DNA from: Deltaproteobacteria bacterium
Lineage (GTDB): Bacteria; Myxococcota_A; UBA9042; DTJE01
Assembly (NCBI GenBank): GCA_029547805.1
Contig: JAKPOP010000003.1
Span: forward strand, 248,001-312,000
Length of the DNA: 64,000 bases
Direction: 5' to 3'
Shown piece after piece: positions 33,501 through 44,094 of the stretch. The position numbers were made by a program, and so were the translations under genes. Positions within the stretch are counted from its first letter, which is position 1. Every line of letters starts with the position of its first letter. The notes under the pieces were generated by a model that searched no databases, was not told the origin of the DNA, and saw only the letters and a program-made list of their open reading frames with translations.

Positions 33501-35060
33501 CACGCCATTGCAGTCGTCACCCCCGCGGTCGCAACGCTCCGGAGCGCCCGGGAACACCTCCGGGTCCGTGTCGTTGCAGTCCCCGATCCGGGTCGAGGTG
33601 AAGGCCCCCCTGGGGGCGCAGGCGCAGATGGAGGCCCCCTGGTCCCCATGGCCGTCCCCGTCGCTGTCCCGGTAATAGACCGTGCACCCCACCGCGTCGT
33701 CCTCGTCGGTGAGGCCGTCGCAGTTGTCGTCCCGACCATTGCAGACCTCCTGGGACCCCGACCAGACCAGCGGGTCCTGGTCGTCGCAGTCCCCGCCGAT
33801 GCTCGCCGTGAGGTCCCCCTGGGCCGAGCAGGTGCATCGCCCTCCCCGGGAGTCCCCGAACCCGTCCCGATCGCGGTCGGGATAGCGGAGGAAGCATCCC
33901 GCGGCCCCGTCCTCGTCCACGACCCCGTCGCAGTTGTCGTCCCGGCCGTTGCAGGACTCCCGCGCCCCCGGGTGGGTTCCCGGGTTCCGGTCGTCGCAGT
34001 CCCCTCGTTGCAGCGCTCGATAGAGCCCCTCCGGGGCACAGAGGCATCGGCCGGCGGCATCCTCCACCGCGGCGCCGTCCCCATCCAGGTCGAACCAGAA
34101 GGTCCGACAGTCCCGGGCCCCCTCCTCGTCGGTCCGCCCGTTGCAGTCGTCGTCCCGTCCGTTGCAGGACTCCCGGTCGGGTACCGGCGCGTCACATTCC
34201 GTCAGGCCTTGCGGGGTGCATCGCCGCTCGCCGGCGCAGGTTCCCGCCGCATTGGCGTTGAGGCACCGTCCCGTTGCGCCGGCCTCGAGGGCCCGGGGAC
34301 TGCACGTGCAGGTCCCCGACGAGGGTTGGCAGACCGATTCATCGCCGTTCCAGGCGGGCCGGCACTCGGTTCCCGCCGGGCAGTCCAGTGCGGAGGCGCA
34401 TCCAGGAAGGCAGAAGGCCCCCTCCCGGTCCCCCACCAGGACGCACCGCAACACGCTCGAGGGGAAGCGTCCGATCCGGCAGTCGAAATCGCTGGAACAG
34501 GGCGAGCAGAACCCGACGAGATCGGGAATGCACAGGAAGATCGCGACACCCCCGGGGGCGAGGGCGGGACGACAGGACCATCCCTCGGGACAGTCGCTCC
34601 CTCGGCACTCCCGGCTGCATCGCCTCCCCTGGTCCGTCAAGAGGCACCACCCCGACTCGCAATCCGGATCCTGGGAACAGGTCGTCTCGAAGGGATTGGG
34701 GCCCTGATCCGGGGCCGGATCGACGCCGATGTCGCCGGGAATCTCTCCGGAGTCGCCCGGATCCCCGGTGACCTCTTCGATGATCTCTGCCGACTGCTCG
34801 TCCGTCGCAGCGTCCGTCTCGTCCAGGACCGAGTCGTCGGCGCCCCCCGGGTCCGGGCTCCCGTAGTCCACGAAGACCAGTTCCGGCAGTTCCCGGCTTC
34901 CCGGGTCCTCTGGCTGCACCTCTTCCCGAACGTCCTCCGGTGTCCCGCCGGTGTCCCCGACCGCATCGGTGCCGGGAACGCCCCCCCCGCCTGAGCAGGA
35001 CGCGGCGATCCACGCGATGCATCCCGGCACCCACCAGCGGACCCTTGTTCCCAGAGACAT
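30558..35060 (-). CDS. Giant lipoprotein with 16 tandem MopE-type metal-binding repeats
   Basis: This encodes 1500 residues from the ATG at 35060 (GGAGGGG upstream and a promoter at 35086-35114). The signal peptide ends in the lipobox AASC (Cys22). An acidic linker (about 28-125) and a Cys-rich module (about 126-295) follow, the latter shared with the protein at 36893-40216. Then come 16 repeats of about 70 residues (297-1419) and an 81-residue Cys/Trp-rich tail. Each repeat has a CNGxDDxCDGxxDE loop, a YxDxDxDGYG loop, a CxC or CLC and a GDCDD-x(6)-PGA segment. The motif is the putative metal-binding motif of methanotroph MopE, where it is linked to copper, and the Asp-rich loops also look suited to calcium. 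It is probably a surface-exposed, disulfide-rich stalk. Function unknown. Confidence 0.85.
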   Translation of the reverse strand: MSLGTRVRWWVPGCIAWIAASCSGGGGVPGTDAVGDTGGTPEDVREEVQPEDPGSRELPELVFVDYGSPDPGGADDSVLDETDAATDEQSAEIIEEVTGDPGDSGEIPGDIGVDPAPDQGPNPFETTCSQDPDCESGWCLLTDQGRRCSRECRGSDCPEGWSCRPALAPGGVAIFLCIPDLVGFCSPCSSDFDCRIGRFPSSVLRCVLVGDREGAFCLPGCASALDCPAGTECRPAWNGDESVCQPSSGTCTCSPRALEAGATGRCLNANAAGTCAGERRCTPQGLTECDAPVPDRESCNGRDDDCNGRTDEEGARDCRTFWFDLDGDGAAVEDAAGRCLCAPEGLYRALQRGDCDDRNPGTHPGARESCNGRDDNCDGVVDEDGAAGCFLRYPDRDRDGFGDSRGGRCTCSAQGDLTASIGGDCDDQDPLVWSGSQEVCNGRDDNCDGLTDEDDAVGCTVYYRDSDGDGHGDQGASICACAPRGAFTSTRIGDCNDTDPEVFPGAPERCDRGGDDCNGVIDDEGAAGCASWYLDVDGDGYGQDLSARCLCGALDLWRAPLGGDCNDASIAVSPGARESCNGLDDDCNGVVDEEGAADCRLWYQDGDRDLYGNPLTAACLCGASGDRTTDQGGDCNDQDPTFHPGAPDVCGNGLDEDCDGTPDQTGCSGCSNFYRDLDGDGFGTETACLSDPDPSGGWTARVGGDCDDGNPQRNPGAPEACNGIDDDCDGLTDEEGATECQVFYRDQDFDGYGALYSGRCLCGATGLYSTTRGGDCDDGNRRVHPGQTEECNLVDDNCDGVLDEEGASGCALWYRDLDGDSYGDEASARCLCRAAGAWTVSRGGDCDDANVSVRPLATEKCNGRDDDCDGLTDEVGSVGCQPWYRDLDQDGYGVDGTARCLCGPDEVNRAPFPGDCADDDSRRNPAVAEQCDGVDNNCDGQTDEEMSVGCTYYYRDEDGDGWGTDFGTKCLCAPDGMLRALRPGDCDDRDAGRNPGLPEVCGGGDENCNGQVDEAGAQACRLYRIDSDRDGYGVDGTEQCLCGPTTLRTALLGGDCNDGDPLVNPAIREVCNGKDDNCNGQVDEPGAEGCLTWYRDQDRDGFGTIDTATCLCVPVPPFDSRIAGDCDDGNRAIFPGSVESCNGIDDDCNGLTDEGTPQGCVVYFRDRDGDTYGDPADFQCRCAPGGGYVVSRGLDCNDQSAAVHPGAPEVCNGIDDDCDEVTDPDGSPGCQERYLDADRDTWGSMVAGKQCRCQVGAPWDATRGGDCDDGNATVFPGAPEVCDGLDDDCDGNTDPEGANGCSTFFEDKDGDGYGISASYKCLCYATGVFRATRALDCDDNRKTVYPGAREACNGRDDNCDGNTDEEGAAGCTLYYLDGDRDGYGKASDSRCLCAAFQNWDALSADDCCDADARARPNQTEWFTQKNYCNSWDYDCDGTVQVQWTRTGGCIGGWPDCQADPGWYGAVPSCGAQGQWVSGGCDNGFLSCKDPKTTSKVQPCH
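30804..34172 (-). repeat. Sixteen in-frame tandem repeats, period about 210 bases
   Basis: These encode residues 297-1419 of the giant lipoprotein. Unit length varies between about 69 and 71 residues. Conserved points are the CN-G-DD-CDG-DE loop at the start and GDC(D/N)D near the end. Units diverge elsewhere and none is an exact copy, so the array looks old and under selection rather than freshly amplified. A 17th, partial copy (YCNSWDYDCDG) follows in the tail. Confidence 0.85.
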
Positions 35061-35085
35061 GAGCGGCCCCTCCGGCGACCTCCAG

Positions 35086-35114
35086 AGTCTAGAGGACGGT
35101 CCCGTTCCCTTCAA
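35086..35114 (-). promoter_or_regulatory. Candidate promoter of the giant lipoprotein gene
   Basis: On the minus strand TTGAAG (35114-35109) and TAGACT (35091-35086) are 17 bases apart. Transcription would start near 35079 and give a 19-base leader containing the GGAGGGG ribosome site. Confidence 0.5.
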
Positions 35115-36892
35115 CCAGGAATTCCCCTTCCAGACGGCCGGAAGGCGACCCCCGACCCCTCCACTGATCCGGGGCGACCCGAACGCAAGGCCCGCCGAGC
35201 AGGCGACCTGGCAAAGTGGTGTAGAATGCCCCGCCATGTGGCGACCCCGACTGCCAGAGGGCCCTCTCGATCGCATCTTCTGGGGCCTCTTCTTGATCTT
35301 CTCGGCGGCCTTTCTGGTCCCCCTCTGGTCCGTCCCGATCCCGCCGATGCAGGACATCTGGCAGCACCTCGCCCTGGTGGACGTGCTGCACCACTACCAC
35401 GACCCCGGATCGGTCTATCCCGAGTACTTCCGCCTCCCGACGACCCCGCGGCCCAACCTCATCTACTACTACGGCACCCACTGGTTGGCCACCCTGACCG
35501 GGGACCTGCTGGTGGCCAACCGCCTGGTCCTGTCACTGTACGTGCTGGCCTTCCCCTGGGCCTTCCTCTCCCTGGCCAGGGCCTTCGATCGGTCCCGATG
35601 GACCGTCTTCTTCGCGTTCCCGCTGATCTACAACGCCATGTTCGCCTACGGCTTCGTCTCCTTCGCCCTGGCGATGCCCCTGCTCTTCTGGGCCGTCGCC
35701 GCCTTCCGGCGCTTCGCGGCACCGGATCGGGAGTCCCCCGACTGGCGGGCCGGCGCCTGGGCGGCCCTCTTCATCCTGCTCCTCTTCTTCACCCACGCCC
35801 ACCTCTACCTGCTGGCGAACCTGTTGTGCCTCCTCCTCTGGGGAATGCATCGGGGCCAGGGCCTCTGGGGCTTCGCCGCCCGGGCCGCTCCGCTCCTGCC
35901 CGCCCTGGTCTTCTTCCTTCCCTGGTTCCTGGTCTTCTTTGTCCAGGGCACCCCCTCGTCGTCGGGAATGGCCTTCGGGACCCTCGACAAGTTCTTCGGA
36001 CCGACCTTCTACAAGCCCGGCGAGATCCTGTCCGGGTGGTTCTTCCATGTCGGGGACTACTTCAAGGCCCAGCGCGACGACGCCCTGTTCCTGGCCCTGC
36101 TGATGGTCGCGATGGTGTTGCTGGTGGTCCGGCGGGCCGCCGACGTCCCCCGGACCGAGACGCGGAAGGTCCGGTGGTTCGACCTCGAGGTCCTCACGGT
36201 GGTGCTGGCCCTGTCGACGATGCTGCTCCCCCAGCACATCGAGGCCCAGTCCGTCGTGTCGATGCGCCACGCCGTGTTTGCGTTCCTGCTGTTCTTCGCC
36301 TGGCTCCGGCCGGACCAGGGACCTCGGCGCATCGTGGTGCCGGCGATGGTCGTCCTCTGGGTCCTCAACGGGCTCTTCGTCTGGAACCTGGTCAAGGGAT
36401 TCCAGGACTTCCGGAAGGAACTGGAGGACTATCCGGCCCTCTTCGACCGCGCCGAGGAGGGCAAGCGCCTCCTCAAGGTGGCCTGGAACCAGGAGAGCCG
36501 CGTGATCCAGCACGGCGCCTTCTGGCACCTGCACTTCCTATACGCCATCCTCCGCCACGGCGTCGCCGACTTCGAGTTCTCGGAGCGTCCCCACAACCCG
36601 ATCCAGTACCGACAGGGGATGATCCCCCCCAAGCCGGGTGTGGAGTTCCCCAAGAGCCCCGTCTGGCGATACTTCGACTACATCCTGGTCCGGAAGTCCT
36701 CGTCCCCCCCGCTACGGGACGCCGAGGCCGCCCTGGATCCCCTCGCGGAGACCTCGGACTGGATCCTCTACCGCGTGTCCGAATCGCCCCTTCCCAGGCC
36801 GCCCGCGACGTTGCCCCTTGTGCAACGCCGCAATCCTGCCGTATCGTTGAAGGCGGACCACGACACGTCCGCCGAGACCACGGGAGGAGAAG

Positions 36893-40216
<3,324 letters not shown>

Positions 40217-40231
40217 CCGGGAGTCTCCCGG
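40217..40231. terminator. Perfect palindrome between convergent genes
   Basis: CCGGGAG, T, CTCCCGG follows the stop of the Gly-rich lipoprotein gene directly. A weaker TGCCG/CGGCA hairpin follows within 40 bases. There is no T-tract, so termination is inferred from position only. Confidence 0.35.
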
Positions 40232-40286
40232 GATCACGATTCGATGCCGCCTTCCGGCAGACCGGCAGGCCGCCGCTGCGGTTCCC

Positions 40287-40931
40287 TCAGAGGGCGTAGA
40301 TCGCGAGGTTGTCGAACTCGACCTCGGCCATCCAGTTGTTGAAGCCGAAATAGCGGCCGTTCAGGGGCGACTCGTCGGCAAAGGACAGCACCGGTTCCCC
40401 ATCCACGTACCAGACCAGCGTGCTGCCGGTGCGCACCAGCACGAAGTGATGGACCTGCCCGGGGATCGCCTTCCGGGGCGACTCGAGGCGGTCCTCACCG
40501 TGCTCGTCGAGGCGGGCCAGCACGCTCAGCGAGTTCTTCCAGCCCCCCAGGATGGCGATGTATCCCGTCTGGTGCCTCGGCTCCGAGGCAAGGACCTCGC
40601 ACTTCAGGTCGCCGTCGGGAGTCCGGGCCACGGCGTCGAACTCGATCCGGACCCGATCCGGGAGGGCCACCTGGAGCCAGAGCCCCTCGTTCCGGTCGCC
40701 CTGGACGCGGACCCGACCATCCACGATCCGCCAGCGGCCCGTCCGCTGGAGCCAGGACTCCCCCAGGTCCGTTCGCTCGAAGTCGTCGGAGAACACCAGG
40801 GCCCCGCCCGAGAGCCCCTCAGTGGCAGTCGCGCTCCGGGCCTTGCGGGGGCGTTTTCCACACCCCCCGGCGGCCAGCACCAGCATCCCCGCCAGAATCC
40901 AGGCCAGCCCCGTGCGAATCCTGCGATTCAT
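40287..40931 (-). CDS. Lipoprotein with LamG/DUF1080-like domain
   Basis: This encodes 214 residues from the ATG at 40931, which overlaps the stop of the phosphatase gene (ATGA). The signal MNRRIRTGLAWILAGMLVLAAGGC puts the lipid on Cys24. The mature part is one beta-sandwich of concanavalin/LamG type: FSDDFERTDLGESWLQRTGRWRIVDGRV at its start, VRIEFDAVAR, HFVLVRTGSTLVWYVDGEPVLSF, and FDNLAIYAL at its end. This pattern is common in DUF1080-like sugar-related domains. It may bind a carbohydrate at the cell surface. It is the last gene of a three-gene leftward unit. Confidence 0.75.
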   Translation of the reverse strand: MNRRIRTGLAWILAGMLVLAAGGCGKRPRKARSATATEGLSGGALVFSDDFERTDLGESWLQRTGRWRIVDGRVRVQGDRNEGLWLQVALPDRVRIEFDAVARTPDGDLKCEVLASEPRHQTGYIAILGGWKNSLSVLARLDEHGEDRLESPRKAIPGQVHHFVLVRTGSTLVWYVDGEPVLSFADESPLNGRYFGFNNWMAEVEFDNLAIYAL

Positions 40932-42259
40932 CCCTTCTCCTCCATCTGCACCGTCGGAAGCCCCGCCACGGGCGTCACTTCCGTCTCGAAGTCGAACTGC
41001 TCCGGAAGGACCTCCCCGAACCGGGTCGGAAGGCCGTCCACGTCCACGAGATTCCCGAGGCGCACCAGGTCCTGCTGAGCGGCCCGGAGGCGCTGGGCCA
41101 GCCCTCGGGCGACCTGCCGCATGATCCGGAGCGCCATCGCCGGGTGCTGGCCGGCCTCCGTCTCGAACCATCGACGGCTGATCAGGGCCACTTCGGTCGG
41201 GGCGGAGGCGGCCACCGAGACCTCCGCCGGCCGGTCCTCGACCAGGCAGACCTCCCCGAAGGTGCCGCCGGTTCCCAGCCGAACCCAGACCTGTTCTCCG
41301 TGCAGCACCTCGACCTCCCCGGACAGCACCACCAGGATGCCGTCCAGCCGATCCCCCTCCCGCACCAGCACCTCCCCGGGCCGGGCCAGGAAGTGATCCG
41401 CCCGGGAGAGGAGGCGGAACATCTCCCCCAGCGTCAGGGCACCGAAGAGCGGTGTCTCCCGGACCCGCCGCAACCGCTCGCGGATGGCGATGGGATCCCC
41501 GTCGATCCGTCGGATTTCCAGGATGACCGTCGTGATGTTGTCGGCACCCCCGGACGCGTTCGCAAAGGAGACGAGTCTCTCGGCCACGGCGTCCAGGGGG
41601 CCGTCGCAGAGCCGAGGCACCCTCTCGTCCTCCACGGTTCCATGAAACCCGTCGGAACTCAGCAGGAAACGGTCCCCTGGAAGGCACGGGAGGTCCATCA
41701 CCTCGGGCTGGATCGTCCCCCGGATCCCCAGGGCCTGGGTCACGACGTTCTTCATCGGAAACCGGGCGACCTGGGAGCGGGCCAGTCTCCCCTGGTGCAA
41801 CAGTTCGAAGAGCAGGCTGTGATCCTCGGTGAGCAGGGTCGCCATGCGGTCCCGGACCAGATAGGCCCGGCTGTCTCCCACGTGGCCGATGAAGGCCCGG
41901 TCCCCCACCAGCAGCAGGGCCACTCCGGTGGATCCCATTCCCTGCAGCGCCACGTCCTGGTCCGCAGCCTGGACGATGGCTTCGTTCGCCTCCCGGAAGG
42001 CCTCCCCCAGCAGGTCGGCCACCTCCCGCCAGTGGACCGGCAACGGTTCCCGGGCGGCCCGTTCCAGGAGGGCTCGATGCCGCTGGATGCACGACGCCAC
42101 GCTCTGGCACGCGATGCGGCTGGCCTCCTCTCCCCCCTGGTGGCCGCCCATCCCATCGGCCACCATGAAAAACCCGAGGCCGCCGTCGCAGAGGAGCGCG
42201 TCCTCGTTGCGGCTGCGCACTCGCCCCACGTCCGTTCGGCTCGCCCAGGCAAACTCCAC
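40928..42259 (-). CDS. PP2C phosphatase fused to a cyclic-nucleotide-binding domain
   Basis: This encodes 443 residues from the GTG at 42259 (GGGAGGTGC ahead), starting at the canonical EFAWASRTDVGRVRSRNED. The PP2C domain (about 1-250) keeps the metal Asp residues in NED, VADGMGGH, SSDG and GADNIT, so it should be an active Mn/Mg Ser/Thr phosphatase. A cNMP-binding domain follows (about 270-395), with RPGEVLVREGD and the phosphate-cassette region GTFGEVCLVEDRPAEVSV. The fusion suggests phosphatase activity gated by cAMP, cGMP or another small ligand. It could oppose the Ser/Thr kinases at 20.5-23.2 kb, but that link is inferred. Confidence 0.9.
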   Translation of the reverse strand: MEFAWASRTDVGRVRSRNEDALLCDGGLGFFMVADGMGGHQGGEEASRIACQSVASCIQRHRALLERAAREPLPVHWREVADLLGEAFREANEAIVQAADQDVALQGMGSTGVALLLVGDRAFIGHVGDSRAYLVRDRMATLLTEDHSLLFELLHQGRLARSQVARFPMKNVVTQALGIRGTIQPEVMDLPCLPGDRFLLSSDGFHGTVEDERVPRLCDGPLDAVAERLVSFANASGGADNITTVILEIRRIDGDPIAIRERLRRVRETPLFGALTLGEMFRLLSRADHFLARPGEVLVREGDRLDGILVVLSGEVEVLHGEQVWVRLGTGGTFGEVCLVEDRPAEVSVAASAPTEVALISRRWFETEAGQHPAMALRIMRQVARGLAQRLRAAQQDLVRLGNLVDVDGLPTRFGEVLPEQFDFETEVTPVAGLPTVQMEEKG

Positions 42260-42294
42260 CCCGCACCTCCCGTGTCGCAGGACCAGGTTCCGGG

Positions 42295-43956
42295 TCACAA
42301 GGATAGCAGCAATCCCACCAGCAGACGCTGGGACAGGTCCGCTCCCAGGCGATGATCTCGTCGCCAGTAGGGAACCGGTGCCGCCCCCGTGCCTTCGGTC
42401 GTTCGCTCCCCCACGGAGAGGATTTCCCCCCGACGGGCCGCAGCGCCCGGCTGGAAGAGTCCGTATGTCGCCTCCACGGTGAGCCAGGGGAGGGCCCTCC
42501 ACTCCAGGGAGAAGTCCCCTTCATGGCCCAGGAACCGGCTTCCACCCGCGGGCACGTGGAAGGTCCGGCCCATTGAAGCCGGAGGCCTCGGGTCCGAGGC
42601 CCGGAACGTGTCGGCGTCGAAGGCGGCCAGCGTCCCGCCGTCGCTGGAGAGGCTGAAGAAGTGCCATGCCAGAGAGATGCGAAGTCCCTCCACCGGCGAG
42701 AGCCCGAGGGAGGGCCCCAGGTCCCAGACTCCCTGCCACGTGAAGATCCCCAGTCGCCCCAGGAACGCCGTCGGCTCCGGGAACAGGGGCCGGTAGGCCA
42801 CGTCCCGGCCGTCCCAGGGATTCGAATCGCCCGAGGCGCTGGCGAAGGAGAGGGCGATGAAGGGCCGGGTCCTGCCCTGGAACTCGTACCGGGCCTCGGC
42901 GGCATAGGCGGTCGCCAGGTGGGTGGCCTCCCGAGTCCGGGCCTCCAGGTCCCGGATCGTGACCCTGCCGAACTGGACCGCCGCCTCGCCCTCCAGCCGC
43001 AACCCCTTCACCGGGTGCACCACCAGCCGCGCCCCGGCGGTCGCCACCTTGGTCGTCTCCGTCTGGAACCCGTCATCCTGGTAGAAGCCATAGAGGTCCG
43101 CATCCATCCACGAGACCGCGTCGGTGGACAGGTAGATCCCCGAAAAGACTCCATAGGGGTCCTGCCCCCAGCCCTCCCGGAACACCGGCGCCCAGCCATC
43201 CCGGACGAAGGTGGCGAAGAGGTCCGCCGCCAGGACCTTGGGACGTCGCCAGGCCAGTCGCACCCCATCGAAGGCCTGACCCACGTTGTGGAAGTCCCGG
43301 GACGACACCTGGCGTCCGGACCCCAGGTCCATCGCGAATCGCCCCGCGATCAGTCGCAGGCCCGTGCCGCCCAGGTCGTCCAGGGCCAGGTATCCCTGGT
43401 AGAGGTCGAGCCCCCCCTGGTTCGACACCGTGGTCCTCTCGGCGGCCCAGTCTCGGGAGTCCTGGATCACGAACACCCCCTGGACCCCGGACCCTGCCTG
43501 GAGCGTGACCCCCAACCGCAGTCGATGCTGCAGGTAGAGGTCGTTGTCTCCCCGACCCGAGTCGAGGTCCATCCGATTCCTGTCGTAGAGCATCCGAACG
43601 CGCAGGGAGGCCGTCGGAATCAGCCACGGCAAGGTTCGTCCCTGGTGCGTGAGGCGTCCCTCCAGGGCCTCGATCCGCTCCCGGGAGGTCCCGGCCTCCA
43701 GGCGGTTCTGCTCCAGGAGGGACTGCTGCCGCTGGAGGCCCTCCAGGGCCTGGTTCAACTCCTCCTCGAGGACCGTGATTCGCTTCTTGAGGGCCTCGAT
43801 CTCCCGGGCCTGGAGACCGGTGATGTCCAGGAGGGACCCCACCTCTTCGGCCAGGGGGTCCGTTTCCCGCTTCCCACCTGCCGGAGGCGCGGCCCAGGCC
43901 GTGACGACTCCCAGGACGCCCGCCAGACCGACCAGCGTCCGAGCGATGCGAGGCAT
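42295..43956 (-). CDS. Outer-membrane beta-barrel protein (alginate-export-like porin)
   Basis: This encodes 553 residues from the ATG at 43956. A signal peptide (IARTLVGLAGVLGVVTAWA) and an N-terminal coiled coil (about 40-105, EALKKRITVLEEELNQALEG) precede a long beta-barrel of alternating residues. It carries family-like segments near the start of the barrel (LRVRMLYDRNRMD) and a final strand ending RLLVGLLLSL. The layout resembles alginate-export-type porins (Alginate_exp), with a periplasmic coiled coil that may trimerise or touch peptidoglycan. It is the first gene of the leftward unit with the PP2C fusion and the LamG-like lipoprotein, so a carbohydrate-related uptake or export role is possible. 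Confidence 0.78.
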   Translation of the reverse strand: MPRIARTLVGLAGVLGVVTAWAAPPAGGKRETDPLAEEVGSLLDITGLQAREIEALKKRITVLEEELNQALEGLQRQQSLLEQNRLEAGTSRERIEALEGRLTHQGRTLPWLIPTASLRVRMLYDRNRMDLDSGRGDNDLYLQHRLRLGVTLQAGSGVQGVFVIQDSRDWAAERTTVSNQGGLDLYQGYLALDDLGGTGLRLIAGRFAMDLGSGRQVSSRDFHNVGQAFDGVRLAWRRPKVLAADLFATFVRDGWAPVFREGWGQDPYGVFSGIYLSTDAVSWMDADLYGFYQDDGFQTETTKVATAGARLVVHPVKGLRLEGEAAVQFGRVTIRDLEARTREATHLATAYAAEARYEFQGRTRPFIALSFASASGDSNPWDGRDVAYRPLFPEPTAFLGRLGIFTWQGVWDLGPSLGLSPVEGLRISLAWHFFSLSSDGGTLAAFDADTFRASDPRPPASMGRTFHVPAGGSRFLGHEGDFSLEWRALPWLTVEATYGLFQPGAAARRGEILSVGERTTEGTGAAPVPYWRRDHRLGADLSQRLLVGLLLSL

Positions 43957-43986
43957 CCGTCTCCCCCTCTCTGTCGGTACGGGTCG

Positions 43987-44016
43987 AGGATAGCAGAGAA
44001 CCCCGGGGCGCTCCAA
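43987..44016 (-). promoter_or_regulatory. Candidate promoter of the porin operon
   Basis: On the minus strand TTGGAG (44016-44011) and TATCCT (43992-43987) are 18 bases apart, giving a leader of about 25 bases before the porin ATG. It faces away from the promoter at 44040-44068. Confidence 0.4.
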
Positions 44017-44039
44017 TCCGTTGCCGGGGAACGGGGCGC

Positions 44040-44068
44040 TTGTCGCAGTCCGGCGAGGGTCCTATGAT
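44040..44068 (+). promoter_or_regulatory. Candidate promoter of the beta-rich protein gene
   Basis: TTGTCG (44040-44045) and TATGAT (44063-44068) are 17 bases apart. Transcription would start near 44075, twenty bases before the ATG at 44095. Confidence 0.55.
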
Positions 44069-44094
44069 CAACCGTCTGCCAGCGCGAGGTGGCC

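Noticed and set aside
30804-34172. Regular repeat spacing that could suggest a CRISPR array
   Set aside because: Units are about 210 bases, in frame, and diverged; they are protein repeats.
30516-34994. Plus-strand open frame of 1492 codons opposite the giant lipoprotein
   Set aside because: The product is a Val/Pro/Ile mirror of the MopE repeats with the same 70-codon period; it has no signal or start context and overlaps the tRNA. It is a shadow of the repeat gene.
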